Assembly (NCBI GenBank): GCA_944990035.1
Contig: CALYLX010000069.1
Coordinates: 372,001 to 436,000 of the forward strand
From: Clitopilus passeckerianus
Taxonomy: Eukaryota > Basidiomycota > Agaricomycetes > Agaricales > Entolomataceae
DNA length: 64,000 bases
Direction: 5' to 3'
Part shown: positions 1-12,593 of the stretch, one piece after another
Position numbering within the stretch: the first letter of the stretch is position 1
Layout of the letters: each line of letters starts with the position of its first letter
Made by a program: the position numbers and the translations under genes
Notes under the pieces: generated by a model
What the model saw: only the letters and a program-made list of their open reading frames with translations
Database searches by the model: none
Told to the model about the DNA's origin: nothing

Positions 1-2039
1 AGAAGCTCACCTCGTTGCACCACCGTACTCGAATTCAATCTCGGGAGCAATCTCTATTCCATCAGCACCAATGGCTGGTCCAATTCTCATCGTTGCAAGT
101 AAACAAGCCGCCGCTATCCACACACTATCACCTCCAAGGTAGCGACCAGGGCAGATTCTGAAAGGATTTTCCCCGGTTATGGCAGAACATTATTGGCGGA
201 GAGCGAGCTCACCTCCTTCCGAACCCAAACGTAGCGGCAGGATAGGGTTCTCCTCGGCCTTCTGGCTTGGGGATATATCGGTCAGGATCGAAGGTTAGTG
301 GGTCTCTATACACGGCTCCATCTAATGTCATTCCCCTGTGGGCCTTGCGTCAATAGTGCATTCGGTGGGGCCGAGAATGTGTGGATACCTAGCGTTCGCG
401 ATAACTACAGTCCCTTTGGGTATAAACATGCCATTATAGACATCGTCTTCGATCGACTGGTGCGGCTCTGTTAGAAAGTTATTATTAGAAGCTGTTAGAT
501 ATGAATGAATGAGAACGAACGTAAAGAAACGATAGGTTGCCATCTAGTGGATCTCAGCCTGATTGTAACAGTACAGTTGGTAACACCACGAATTACCTCG
601 CTGCTTCTTGTAATACATGCTCGAGGTAAGGAAGGGAGTCACGGTCCTTGAAGTCTGGAAGTCTTGAAGCCCCAACGACCTTGTCTATTTCATCCTGGAC
701 TTTATATTGGTATTCAGGATGTAGAACCATGGCAACGATGATGACAGAGAGGGAGTTTGACGTCTACGGGACGACTCGGATTGGCAACCGGTTCGACGCA
801 TATAGATGACATTGGACTTACCATTTCTGCGCCGGCAACATAGGTAATGGCTGCAGCACCTTGGATGTGCTCGAGACCGATGCCAGATTCGATTTCACCG
901 CTGCGAAGTTCCTCGAGTTGAGTTACGAGAAAAGAGGGTTGTGCGGTGCCATTCGCCTGAATGAAGAACGTCAGCCATGCTCCACCGTTTCGTGCCCCAA
1001 TTAACGGACCAATTTTTTCTCCACATCAGCGAGGGGATAATCGTAAATTCGTTCCGTATACTTCCTGACCTGTCGGGCACGTCTTGGGTAATGTGCGAGA
1101 GGAAACCACGATGGAAAGTATTGCACTAAAGATGTAGGATTGGCCAAAAGACTGGCTCACATCAGTGATTCAATCATCTGGGGAAGCGCAACCTACGGAA
1201 TCGGAATAGCGGCCCCATACCTACAGCTATGGGTCCGAGGTCATCAGAGTGGGCAAGACATGTTGACAGAAGTCGTCAGCAATCTCAATATATGGATCTT
1301 TATCTTCAGATACAATATGCCCGAAACCAACGTCAATGATGATTGCAGTCGCATAGCTTTCAATTGGCCTGGATTAGTTTATTGACGATAAAAACAAAAA
1401 GTTTGTATCCATACCGAAGGAGATGATTTGACCAAGAGTTCGGCGTTCCTGTGATATTCTGTAGCATGATTTGGGTTTCTCTGACCTGCGTTGGTTGGTG
1501 TTCGTGGGCACGATCTTGTCGAAAATACTTTTGAAACATTTTCCTGTGTCTCCCGAAGTCCTCTCCGTATGGCCTGAATGGAAGCGATTGGGTAACTCCC
1601 ATCCTAGTGGCAGAAAAATGAGAAATATAGATGTCAGATTAATAGATGCAGCTTACAACTCGGCCAAGTAGACAGCTGTCCTTGAGCAATAGATCGACCC
1701 TCTCTTCTCAAGCAGCTCCTCGGCAGTACGAAGATCATTGACGACCGCGACCGATTGGCCAAGCGTGCTCATGAAAACAATGGGTCCTTAGACGAGTAAG
1801 CCCCCTTCCGCTATGGAATAGCAGATGAAATCACCATATTTCTTCCCTAGCTCATGGAAAGTGCGGTCCTCGGTGCCGTAAGCGCCCAACAGCAACCTAG
1901 CGTGGCCGATAATTGGGTCACTTGGAGGGCTCGGCGGAAGTGGCAATGACGATCGTGTGCGCTTCGTGGTGAGAGCTCTGAAGAGGAGCCATAACACAGT
2001 AGCAATACCAACAGCCTGGGTAGTTGTCAGAGTTGACAT
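1..2039 (-). CDS. Cytochrome P450, partial at left edge, with a frameshift
   Basis: Haem-thiolate monooxygenase resembling the basidiomycete O-methylsterigmatocystin-oxidoreductase-like P450s; substrate unknown. The start at 2039 gives a hydrophobic membrane anchor followed by the hinge LPLPPSPPSDP. Visible parts in order: the C-helix region (FRPYGEDFGRHRKMFQ), an I-helix AGAEMTS in which the usual threonine after the acidic residue is methionine, the ExxR helix (LQEAAR), a WQP segment on its own small exon, the IPKGT strand, and the haem loop FGFGRRICPG. The last exon lies beyond base 1. Compared with the other three P450s here, the frame breaks at the GGG run at 1231-1233: the segment matching VASGLALMFPFR of the neighbour is readable only after a one-base shift. 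This is therefore a pseudogene or an assembly error. It shares extra introns with the P450 at 2605-4750. Confidence 0.85.
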
Positions 2040-2604
2040 AGCACAGAGGCAATGGCGGGTGATTCACTAGGTTACGATGGGTATTGGCTGGCACTCTCTT
2101 ATGAGACTAGGGGAAAGACTAGATGCCTAGAGAATGTCCGATTCATTTAGTCGGAAAACAGCGCCTCTGCTAGATCTCCTGTCATCCTGAGCAGTCCGAG
2201 GCGGGCACCAGGCCGGTCATTAAAAGTGCTTTTGGTACAAATAATGTAGTGACGATATGGTAGAAAGCCATTTCAAAGTCCGGACGGGGGCCGCAAAGTT
2301 CTAGTAAAGTGTACCCCAACGCCACCAGTTCGCATTTGCGTACGTAACTGCGGGGTTTTCAGAGATGTGGACCCATAACGAACCGCCAGCGTTCCAAGCA
2401 TCCGTGACTACCGACCTTCGGTACGGAATCCGAAATTAGCTACCCAGGTTGGGGCCCAGGCAAGTTCCTGCATCCACACACCAAAACCTTATCACGCAAG
2501 ATGTCCATATCCCAGTCTTATCCCCAGAAGAGAGAGTAGTAATACATGTGAGGCCTAAGATAACGAGCTTAGAATGATCTTAAAATGTACTCCTGGTCAA
2601 CCAT

Positions 2605-4750
2605 TATGAAAACTCAGCAGAGTTGAGTAAGCGGCAGACAGCATCGTTCCTAGGTTCAACGCGGCAATGAAATGGAAGAGGATGGCTACGAGGCGTATCA
2701 TAAGCAAAATTCTTTCCAGACATGACTTCACGCACCTCGTTGAACCGCCGTAAACAAATTTGATATCAGGTTCGACAATATTTCCTTCGCTGGTCTTGGG
2801 TTTCTGGATAGACATTGTAGCAAGCAAATGGGCCGAAGCAATCCACAAGCTATCTTCAGCGAGATAACGACCCGGGCAAACCCTACACGACAACATGAGG
2901 TGTCTGATTCAGCATTAAACAGGACTTAGGCTGACCTGCGACCAAATCCCCACGTGGTGACTGGGTATAGTTCTCCATAGCCCTCAGGTTTGGGTAAGTA
3001 GCGATCTGGGTTGAAAGTAGATGGGTTCTTGTATGTAGACTCGTCCATGTTCATACCCCTGAGTAAAGCGGTGTCAGCGAGACCACCTGACATAGAATGG
3101 TTGAACGTGCCTGATGTTCGCCACGACCAGCGTGTCCTTTGGAATATACATCCCATTGTAATGATCATCCTCGGTCAAATAGTGAGGTGCTGGTATCGGG
3201 TGATGAACATATTTCACGCGTGAAAAGATTGCAAGAATATATACCAATTGGTATGACGGGCTGCCACCTGTGTAATCACAGTTTAGAGAGCAAAGCAGAG
3301 GTTGCGTCAAGGAATGCGGTACCTTTGGACTTCATGCAATACACGTTCTAAGCAGGGCAAAGAATGTCGATCACCGAAGTCCGGTAAACGACCTGTTCCA
3401 ACAACTGCATCAATCTCAGCTTGCACTTTTTGTTGGTGTTCTGGGTGCAGAAGCATAGCCGCGACCAAAATGGCTAGCGTGGAGGACGTCTAAAGCCGAG
3501 TATGAGAGACAGGAGTGAGCTCGATATTGCAAACATACTGTTTCCATCCCTCCAAGGTATGACATAGTAGCAGCTCCCTGGATATGGAGCAGTGTCACCC
3601 CGGAGTCCACTTCGCCATCGCGAAGCTCTTGTATCTGTTCAGCCATGAATGAAGGTTTCGCGGTGCCTGCTGCCTGCAGGGTGCATTCATATGAGTACCA
3701 AGACCGGAACAACGTGCGTCTGTCACTAACCATTTCGGCTTGGACATTCTGAAGTGGATAGGTGTAGAATCTGTCGAGATATGTCATCGCCCTTCTAGCT
3801 AGACGGGGATAATGTGACCCGGGGAACCATGATGGCATATACTGGACTGTCAAGCAATGTGGTTAGTTTCTTCTTATCTGATGTCGAAGTGAAGAAGTTG
3901 AACTAACGGAACGGAAACATAAGTGCAAGGCCGGACGCAACGGGATCGGAATTCATCAGGCAAGGAACTACGTGATGACGAACGTCATCGGCGATCTTGA
4001 TGTATGGATCGTTGCTGGTTGAGGTGGTGTGTCCAAACGAAATTTCGATGATTATGGCCGTTGCGTAACTATGAGAGTAATGAGCCATAAGATTGCCGAA
4101 TCAAGCTGGAAGACGTACCGAAGGAGATGAGCTTCCCAGTCATCTGGCGTCTTCGCTAGGTTTTGAAGGAGGATACGAGCTTCCCTCAATTCTATAGGCT
4201 GGTGTTCTGCGCGTCTCTCTTGGCGGAAATACTTTTGAAAGAGCTTTCGGTGAAGGCGGAAGTCATTTCCGTAGGGTATGAAGGGAAGCGCTTGTTTCAG
4301 GCCCATGCTGTGATCCACGAGTTAGCATTGGATGAAAAACAGGCGTTGAACATACATTTCGCCGAGTGGTACCCGTAGTCGGGAAGAATAAATCGAGCCT
4401 CTCTTGTCGAGCAGATCCTCAGCAATGGAAAGGTCATTGAGGACAACAACGCCTTGCCCTAGGGCTTTTAGATACACAATCCCACCTTGAACATTCGTAG
4501 GTTTAGAATCTGCGTTTGACATGAATTGAAGTACGTAATACTCACCGTACTTCAGGCCCAACTCGTGGAACACAACATCTTCACGCCCATAAGCCGCCAG
4601 TAGCGTTCGTGCATGTCCTATTACTGGGTCCGAAGGAGGACTAGGAGGAATAGGATAATGTTTCTTCTTCTTTGAAGTGCCCAGGGTCCTGATAGCAAAC
4701 CAACCAAGGACGCTAAGCGCAATTGGGACGACAATGTTTAAACCAGACAT
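2605..4750 (-). CDS. Cytochrome P450 monooxygenase
   Basis: Membrane-bound haem monooxygenase of the same clade as the gene at 1-2039. The frame is also open back to 4891, but the ATG at 4750 gives the normal anchor (MSGLNIVVPIALSV) and then the hinge YPIPPSPPSDP. Motifs: DKRGSIYSSR in the substrate-recognition area, RLHRKLFQKYF in helix C, I-helix GGMETTSS, ExxR helix with LHEVQR, RWQPVIPI, YIPKDT, and the haem loop FGFGRRVCPG with the cysteine ligand. The last exon (2605 to about 2670) supplies SHPLPFHCRVEPR and a TAA stop. Splicing by eye gives an uninterrupted frame. One intron (3110 down to 3059) starts with GC instead of GT. Introns after the KYG triplet, before the I-helix domain and inside the ExxR arginine codon are shared with the left neighbour but absent from the plus-strand pair. 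Confidence 0.9.
3059..3110 (-). other. GC-AG intron in the P450 gene
   Basis: The upstream exon ends VVANIR in phase 2 and is followed by GCACGT. The acceptor CTCAG precedes an exon starting GMNMDES. The matching introns in the plus-strand P450s begin GTATGC and GTCAGT, so the GC donor is specific to this copy. Confidence 0.75.
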
Positions 4751-5667
4751 CTGTAGGGTCGAGAAGGTCCTGTCGGTCATAGAGAGAGAGGCGATAGTTC
4801 GGATCCGGTATAGCCATCGTGGTGTTTGTCCTCCCTGGGTCTGCTTGACAAGCCATGCCATGCTGTTTAATTCATATCCATACCAAGTCATAGGGTATCA
4901 GAAAAGAACGGAAAATCTGACGGAAAATCAATAGTATCATCCGTAGCTTCCCAGGTTCAAAGTGGCGCGTATGATGTTGACCATTTGCCGTCGTTTCTCC
5001 AACCAGCGTCGAGTAAATAAAACGTGGAACGAATTGGAAGACGGTGAGCCGCAACGCAGAGTTCATCACAAATCGGTCTCTTCGGGTGTTACCGAATGAT
5101 TTAGCACAGCCACTGATCCGTTATTTTTGTCCGTAGGACGAAGCCATGCGGCCCGCGAGGGCTTGGGCGGACCGCACAGAAGAGTTCATTGTTTAAGTTC
5201 GGGCAGTCTGACTATGGGTGGGGGCGTGGAGCGATGTAGCTGAGTTCGAAATGTTATACTATATATGGTATATTGCTCTGATCCGCCCTACTCTGTAAGG
5301 CAAATTGTTATACCTATTTAATCAACTGCACATGACTGACGCGATCGAGGATTCTGATTGGTTCTTGCTTCTGAATTAATTAATTAATTTTTCTTCCTCT
5401 GCGAGGCCCCCATCCATAGTCAGAGTGCCTTAAGTTCTGTTTGGAGACCACAAGGGGGCACCAATGAAGGAAAACTTGATACTATTAAATAGCTGGTAGG
5501 CTACTGTATGCATGCGTAATGAGTGTACATGATATGTAATCAGTGTCAGTGTCGTGTAAAGGGATGATTGTCTCCGAGAGTATGAGGAAAGAGTGTTCCT
5601 AGCAGTAGGGTATAGTATCCAGTTGGTATAAGTATGAGAATAATTGTCCATCCTACATAGATCATAA
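4751..5667. other. Intergenic: P450 promoter and tail of the anchor-protein gene
   Basis: The left half should hold the promoter of the minus-strand P450. The right half holds the 3' end of the gene at 5668-8910. There is a short AT-rich TTAAT tandem at about 5377-5392. No convincing coding exon is seen. Confidence 0.5.
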
Positions 5668-8600
5668 TCACTGAATATTACCGCTCACAGCAACTACAAA
5701 CCACCCGAATACCGACATCAAGAACCGTACCATCCAAGCAGGATCTGCACCAGGACCCAAGCCTGGACGAAGCTGCATCGCCAAAGCGATATCAATCGCA
5801 GACCGTGGTTTCTGTATATGACGCAGATGCGCGGAGACATCGACCTGAGAGATGGATCTACCACTCTTCTCGGCCAGTGGCGACTGCACAGGGGCAGGCG
5901 GCGAGGCAGATGGGAAGGAGCCTGGAATGGGGGAGGAGAGGATGTCCTCGTCATCAACCTCCTCCTGCTCGGCTTGCACATGTTCAACAATCTCCTTGGA
6001 AAGTTGCACTGCGACGGGGGCAACCTCGGTGACAGTGATTTCCTCCTCGTCTACACTCGACGAAACAACGACTTCGGGCTCGGGTATCGACTCCCCGAGG
6101 CTCGGTGCAGGAACGTCATCCTCTACAGGCATATCCACCTGCGCCCACGTTGGCCTTGGTGAAACCGGTGTCACAACCGTAGACTGATCCTCAACAGGTC
6201 GCGCCGAAGGCGGAACCACAGTAATAGAACCAATATAAGCAGGTTCATCGTCAGGCAACTCGACCACGAGTTTCAGTTTAGGACTAGGAACGGGCGTCTG
6301 GAGCCGTGAACGGGACCTGGAGGTGGTTCGGCTCAAACTGGGTGGAGGGGGAGGAGAGGCTGGAGGGGTGGGGGTTTGAAGTTGGATTTCTCGCTCAGGA
6401 GACTTGGCCTCGACTGGGCATATTGGTGAAATGGGAGCGGGGGAAAGAAGGATTGGCTGGGGTACGATGATGGGCACCGGGGCGGAAATGACAGGGAGGG
6501 GAAGGAGTTCTGGATCTGGGAAGTCGGCCTCTTGGTCCAAGCTAATGAAAATTGGGACGACGTCCTCTTCATCCTTGACAACCTCCTGCTGCTCCTCTGT
6601 GTCCACGACTGGCGTAGGCAAGTCCTCTTCCTCTTCCTCTGCAACCACATCCTCCTCCTCCTCCGGCAACACACTCTTAACAACACAATCAACAACCCCA
6701 ACAGGCTCCCTCGTCTCCTCATCAATCAACACAACCGCCACCTCCACCTCAACATCCTCATCATCATCGTCTTCAACCAGGCGGCTGACCTCAGCAGCGA
6801 CCATAGTTTTCTCGTCTTCAGTCATCCACACGTCTTTCGCCTCCTCAGCCTCCTTCAGTTCATCCTCTTGACACTCGTCCCAGGGAGAGAACTCCAGCTT
6901 GTGCTCAAGGGCCTCTTTCGCAACTGAGAGCAGGGCCAACGGCTCGATCTCGATCTCCTGCTTGCTAGGTATAGCGGTGGAGGTCGACTCCTCGACTTCT
7001 TCGTCAACAAAGGTAACATCCGCAGGATCCGCAAACGGGTCCTCAAACACGTCCATAGTCATAATCGGCGACAGCGGTCGCTCCAATTCCCTCTCTGCCT
7101 CAGCGATGAACGGGTCTTCATCATTACTCATACCTATATGCACAAAACCAATCAATCAGAGATACACAAAAAGCAGGATTCGTAACAAACTTACCACCAC
7201 CACCATTCGAACTCGAATTCCACCCCCAGACTTCACCCTTATTACTCTCCAGAGCCCAGCCCATACTAGGACATGGAGCTGTAGGCGGAGGAGTCATGGG
7301 CATCGGGAATGGATACTTAAATCCTCCGGTAGCATCAGGGTGGGCCTTCTCCTTCTCCTCCTCGTCCTGGTCAATGTCCACCAAAATCTGCTCCGTCCTA
7401 GCTTCCACCTCTGGAGCGAGTCTAAGAGATGCCGGACTCCCCACAGGGGACTCGTTGGTGATGTCGACGAGGATGGAATCTTGACCAACAGATGTAGCCC
7501 GGGACAGTGGGAGCGGGGGGAGGGCAATAGGCGAAGGAATGTTGACCATGCGTTTCTTCATGGGCGTGATAGGCTTCAGCTGAATAGCCTCCACCTCCAC
7601 CTCTTCACCCTCATCTTCATCAGAGGCCTCATCACCCGAGTCGCTTAAACGAACAAGAGGCTCATCCGCCCGACCACGACCACGTTTTTGGGCACGTGGT
7701 GGGGGTTTGGTTGGAGTGGATTGCAATTGGGTGACTCGCACCAAAGCTACGGGGCCTAAGGGCGTCTCGGTCAAGTGGGAACCATACTGAGATTGCGACT
7801 GAGATTGAGGCAGAGTCTGTTTCTCGGGTGTTGGTGCGTCGATGAGCTTGAATATCGGCAACGGCTCCGGAGTGGGGATGGCGATGGCGACATTTCCCAA
7901 TTCCGAACCAGACGAGGGGATAGGCAACCCAGGAATGAGAGGCCTCGGGGAAGAAATCTTCCTCGCACCCAGATCCGAGGCTTCAGTCGCCACACTCGCA
8001 GTTCGTGACATCCCAATGGATGAAACAGGAGCTGAAGAGATCGAGAAATCGATCAGGGGTGCTAAGGAGGAAGTGGGTGAAGGAGGGCTATGGGATAGCA
8101 TACGAATTGGAACACCGAGGGACTTGCTGCGTTTATGGCTGTACGGACTCACTGAGTTTGCGCGGGAGGGTGGGGGTTTGTGAGAGGTGAAGAGGGAGGT
8201 GATGTTTAACCTGAATGGTGTGCTCTTCACTCGGACATGTTGCTCTGGTGGGGACCGTTTCTCCTTCACGGGAGACCAGGCAGGTTTGGGGCTCGGACTC
8301 CTAGGTTGGGGAGGGGCGGATATGGGGCGGAGTGGTAATACAGGAGGTGCAGCGGCTGAGAGATCCCAGTCTTGGGGTTTGGTCGGTGAGAGGAAGTAGT
8401 CGTCTGCATCTGCAGGGCTGGGAGACCTCGAGAGCAAGTTCCGGGTGTCCATGGCTGTTGAGAGGCCGGGTCTTGTAGGAACGGGCTGGAAGGCGACTTG
8501 ATAGGCATAGGGTGAGGAAGAAGGGGTAGGGATGGACTTGATAGCTGTAGGCAGCAGCTCCACCTGGGAGAGGCCTGATAGCCTTTTGATGAACTGGGGA

Positions 8601-8910
8601 ACTCTGGAAGGAGGGAGTCGAGACTTGGTGCTCTGACCCTTGGCTGCACCACGAAGCCACTGGCTCCATGCTGCTGGGAGAGGAAGACGAACGGGAAGTG
8701 TGGGTGCCCGTTTAAATAGACGATAGGTAAAGAAGAGGATAATGGGAATAAGAATAGATATGCTGAGAAGAGGGAGAAAAGTGAGGGAGACTGTGCCGGA
8801 TGTCGACGAGTTAACGTCGCTTTCAGCCAGTGTTGGTACTGGTGTGCTGTCATATGAATTAGTAGGGTTCGATAGGGGGAGATGAAGGTGAATGCTTACA
8901 AGACGGGCAT
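5668..8910 (-). CDS. Membrane-anchored, intrinsically disordered acidic/proline-rich protein
   Basis: Function not recognised. The model is complement(5668..7133, 7195..8846, 8900..8910) and gives 1042 aa. The first exon is only 11 bases (MPV plus two bases); it is supported by a GTAAGC donor and a CAG acceptor that continue in phase. Residues about 22-45 form one hydrophobic helix (LLSISILIPIILFFTYRLF) followed by KR, so the protein is probably anchored with a long cytosolic tail. The rest is low complexity: SPSP and TPTP repeats that look like kinase sites, a basic AQKRGRGR patch, then long E/D runs and poly-proline. The C-terminus is again hydrophobic (VRFLMSVFGWFVVAVSG) and may be a second membrane segment. 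It sits between the two outward-facing P450 pairs; whether it serves them is unknown. Confidence 0.8.
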
Positions 8911-9890
8911 GATTGTGAAGAAAGAGTCGTAAGGGGGTCGTGAGGGTCGTTATAAAGACGGACTAAGGCGGACAGCACACGCGTAGAACACGCTTCGCCT
9001 GTTTGCCTCGAGGCGAGCGAACAACACAGTTTCGTGACTTTGAACCTGCCATCTAATCTTATCGCACCGCCTCCTGAGCCTTCGAGTTTCATTGGGCACG
9101 TTGGTCGCAGCTGGTATTTGGTCTTCAAACGTCCGTCGTGCGCCCGAAGCCTCGAGGATTTCATCGATCGAGCCACAACTGATACACTATTCAATACATC
9201 AGCGCTTAGTGTGCATCGTTGCGAATTCGAGACCATACCTTTTATACACCGTCATCGTCAGCCATCGCGTAGATGTAGGCTCATGCATATTGTTTCTTCA
9301 TCCTCCGAAAACGAGGCGATCCTGATTGTGGCCGGTGATCAGAAGGCAGTGGAAAGCAGCCAAAATCCGGCGTAGAGCTTTCACAGGAGGATCGGCTGTC
9401 GAAGAGTGGCAAGTGCTCAATATTCAATCGTTGTCCTTATTTGCTTGAATCATCGTAAGAGATTGAAGAAAGACGTCGACTTTCATGGTGAGAGTAGAAT
9501 CTAGAGAAGCCATCCAACCAATGAGAACACAAAAATATGTCGAAGCCAAATATGCACAAACCATTGAGGTCAATTTCGAGCAGACGCGTTCCCGTTTAAC
9601 TTCAAGTCCAAAGGCTCCAAACCAATTCCAAACGCCTCCAATGCCCATATATCTGCAAACGTGCATACGATCTCGCCTGAAGCTTGTATTTGTACGATAA
9701 GAACTGCGCTGGCGGGCCGAGACACTCATTCAGGGTGGTGTTGACAGCGCTGATGCCGAATAGTCACAGGACGGCGTGAAACAGCGCCTTCAATAATAGC
9801 CTTGCTTTGAATACGAACCGCGATCTTGCAGCCACCCTCACCTCTTCCCATCCCGCCTTCTCCCTCTAACACCATCACTTGCCAGGCAAA
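8911..9890. other. Divergent promoter region
   Basis: A 980-base space between the minus-strand anchor-protein gene and the plus-strand P450 at 9891, so it must contain both promoters. A 101-codon minus-strand ATG frame (9424-9729) lies inside. It has no recognisable motif and is not called as a gene. Confidence 0.5.
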
Positions 9891-11937
9891 ATGGACATCC
9901 TACGTGAACACCCCTACTCAACCCTCGGCGCCGCAGTCATTCTCGGTATCGGTCTCAAGAAGCTTCTTTCCAAACCCTCACGGGCGCCTTACCCACCAAG
10001 TCCACCCAGCCAACTCATACTAGGGCACGCGAAGGTTCTCTATGACGCATACGGAAATGAAGGCATGGCGTTCTACGAGCTAGGGAAGAAATACGGACCA
10101 ATATGCTACTTGAACGTATTGGGCATGCCGATGGTTATTATAAACGACCACAAGATCGCTTCGGAGCTTCTTGATAAACGAGGGTCGATTTATAGCTCGA
10201 GGCCGGTTTTTGCTATCGCTGAAGTGTGAGTTTGTGCTTGTATTATTGTCTATGAGGTGTTCTTATGGCTGGATAGGATGGGCTTTATCAAGCAATTGGC
10301 GTTTTTGCCGTATGGGCATGACTGGAGGGTACATAGGAAGATCTTCCAGCGCTACTTCCGACCGGATGTACGACCACAACATCAGCCTACACAACTGCGA
10401 GAGGCCAGGAATCTTCTCAGGAGTATAGTTTCCCAATCTACTATGCCGATATACCAACGAGGGAAGGACTGGGAGCCAGAGATACTTCGGTGAGTTCTCT
10501 TCCGACGTCTCCACTGGGTGACCATCTAAAGAGACATCCTACAGATTCGCGACCTGTGTAGTCATCAGCATCTCCTTCGGCCACGAGACGAAATCCGAGA
10601 ACGACCCCTACCTCAAGATCGCAGACGACATGGTGCGAATCGTGATTCCAGCAATGATGAACACGGATATGTTGAGTGCGGGGTTGGTACAGGTGTTTCC
10701 TTACAGTATGTTTTCCATCCACATCATCCTCTGACTGTGTTTCGTCTAAACATAGAGAACCTCTAGTCCAATACTTCCCCCCCTGGTTCCCCGGCGCCTC
10801 CGTGCCCTCCCGCGCCCGCTCTCTCCGGCAGTACGTCCGTCCCTTATTCGACTACCCCCTGCAAGACGTGCGGAAGAAATTGGATGAGGGGACTGCGACG
10901 CATTCGTTTTTGGCGACGCAGTTAGAGGAGCTAAGGAACGGGGAGAGTGATAATGATGTGACGATGGAGGATGTGAAGGCGGCGGGTGGGGGGGTGTATA
11001 CGGCTGGGACTGAGACTGTGAGTGCCCCTTATCGATACGTTTCCTTGTTTAATTGGAGAACTGGAACTGATATGAAATTTGTTGGAAATAGACAGCATCA
11101 ATGCTCCTAACCCTCCTCGGCGCCCTCGCCCTCCACCCCTCTGTGCAGAAAAAAGCACAAGCAGAGATCGACGCCGTCACGGGTGGGGATAGGTTGCCCG
11201 AGTATGAGGATTGGGAGAGGTTGCCTTATCTGAGGTGTGTTGTACAGGAGATTGGGAGGTGGGAGCCTGTGGCGCCTGTTCGTGAGTACCGCTTTCTATG
11301 GGGGCATATGATAATTGGCTCATCTGGCGGCAGAGCCGAGGAAAACGACGGAAGATGATGTGTATGAGGGGATGTATATTCCTAAGGGGTCGGTGGTTAT
11401 TATCAATGCCAGGTATGCCCCTTCAGCTCCCCTTTCCCTCAAAAAGAAGAAGTTGCTAAGGGTTGATTTAGGGGAATGGGACTAGATGAAAGTGTTTACG
11501 AAGACCCGACGAAGTTCAATCCGGATCGGTATTTGCCTATAAGTAAGGGAGGGAATGGGGAGCCGTTGTTTGAGCCGAATTTTGGATATGGGCGACGGTA
11601 TGTGGGATTTCCTCGCTCATAGTTCAAGTTTGGGATGGCTAAACGAATGGATAGGGTATGTCCAGGCCGATATCTAGCAACAGACAGCCTATGGATCGTA
11701 GCAGCGTATCTGCTATCTACGATGAACGTGCTCCCTGCGCTTAAGATCGATGGATCGGAGGAGGGGGTGAAGTGGAAGTTTAGTGGGACTGTTAAGTGAG
11801 TTCGTCCCTCCCCTGATTGGGTTTATATTTTGGGGATGGGTGTTGACGGAATGGACAGTCGACCACTGCCGTTTAGGTGTCGGATTGCGCCGAGGAGTGA
11901 GAAGGTGAAGGGGTTGGTGGATGGGGTGGATTTTTGA
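9891..11937 (+). CDS. Cytochrome P450 monooxygenase
   Basis: Haem monooxygenase; nine exons splice by eye to 524 aa: 9891-10225, 10277-10489, 10545-10705, 10767-11017, 11092-11281, 11334-11412, 11472-11597, 11655-11795, 11859-11937. The start at 9891 is the first ATG; an upstream TTG is in frame but would not be used. Motifs: anchor followed by APYPPSPPSQ; HDWRVHRKIFQRYF (helix C); AGTETTAS (I-helix); ExxR as VQEIGR then WEPVAPV; TTEDDVYEGMYIPKG; PDRY; haem loop FGYGRRVCPGRYL; C-terminal RPLPFRCRIAPR. All catalytic positions look intact, so it should encode an active enzyme. Substrate unknown. The same nine-exon plan is found in the next gene, which supports tandem duplication. Confidence 0.92.
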
Positions 11938-12593
11938 GTGGGGAGGATGTGGTGATGGAACAGCGACCCACCAAGCTCGATGATACCAAACAGTGGTTGA
12001 TGGGGACAACTGGTGAGATATCCTGGGAGACTCGGAGTGTGTACCCCACCCAACCGGAGAGAAAGGTACATTGCAGGACGGGCATTGGCGGGGTCTGCTG
12101 TCGACCGTGTAATTGATATCTGTAGTGATAACGACTTGCTCTAGTAAGAAATGGATTATTTAAGAAATAATGCGGTAACAATTTTATAGCGGTGTACATG
12201 TATTGAATGGATCCTAACAGTGTCGTCTTTACCAAATTACGCGGGAGTAACATGGCACGAACTCGAAGAATTGTTGTGCCGCGTTCAAATGTCCGGTGGT
12301 GGCTGGTGGATGACTGTAATCGTTTTGATGGTATTCGTCCCTTGCAATTCAACGCTTCCCATATCTATGAATAATGGGAAAGTTCATCTGTCAGTGTAAG
12401 TAGCTATACAAGCTTTCAGTTCAGTTCTGATGCTGATGACTGTTTAGCTGATGAATGAAATGACAAGGAGTCTAGTCTCCCATGAGCATGAACCCTGATT
12501 ATTGAATGTTAACATTCTTAAGTTCGCGCTACTCTCGTGAAAAGCATGAATACCTCTAGTCCCACAACCACCAACTAGCCCTAAGCTTTGAGC
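11938..12593. other. Intergenic spacer between tandem P450 genes
   Basis: Contains the 3' region of the upstream P450 and the promoter of the next one. A minus-strand frame across 11873-12352 has no family resemblance and overlaps the last P450 exon; nothing else is seen. Confidence 0.5.

Noticed and set aside
4750..4891. Upstream extension of the P450 start to 4891
   Set aside because: The extension is in frame but would put about 47 polar residues before the membrane anchor, unlike the other P450s here.
6899..7648. Plus-strand open frame of 249 codons opposite the anchor-protein gene
   Set aside because: It lies antisense to exons and an intron of a well-supported gene. Its composition follows from the E/D-rich and S-rich codons of the other strand, and no motif is seen.
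9424..9729. Minus-strand 101-codon ATG frame with a hydrophobic stretch in the divergent P450 promoter
   Set aside because: No homology recognised, no splicing partner; a frame of this length is expected by chance in a 64 kb window.
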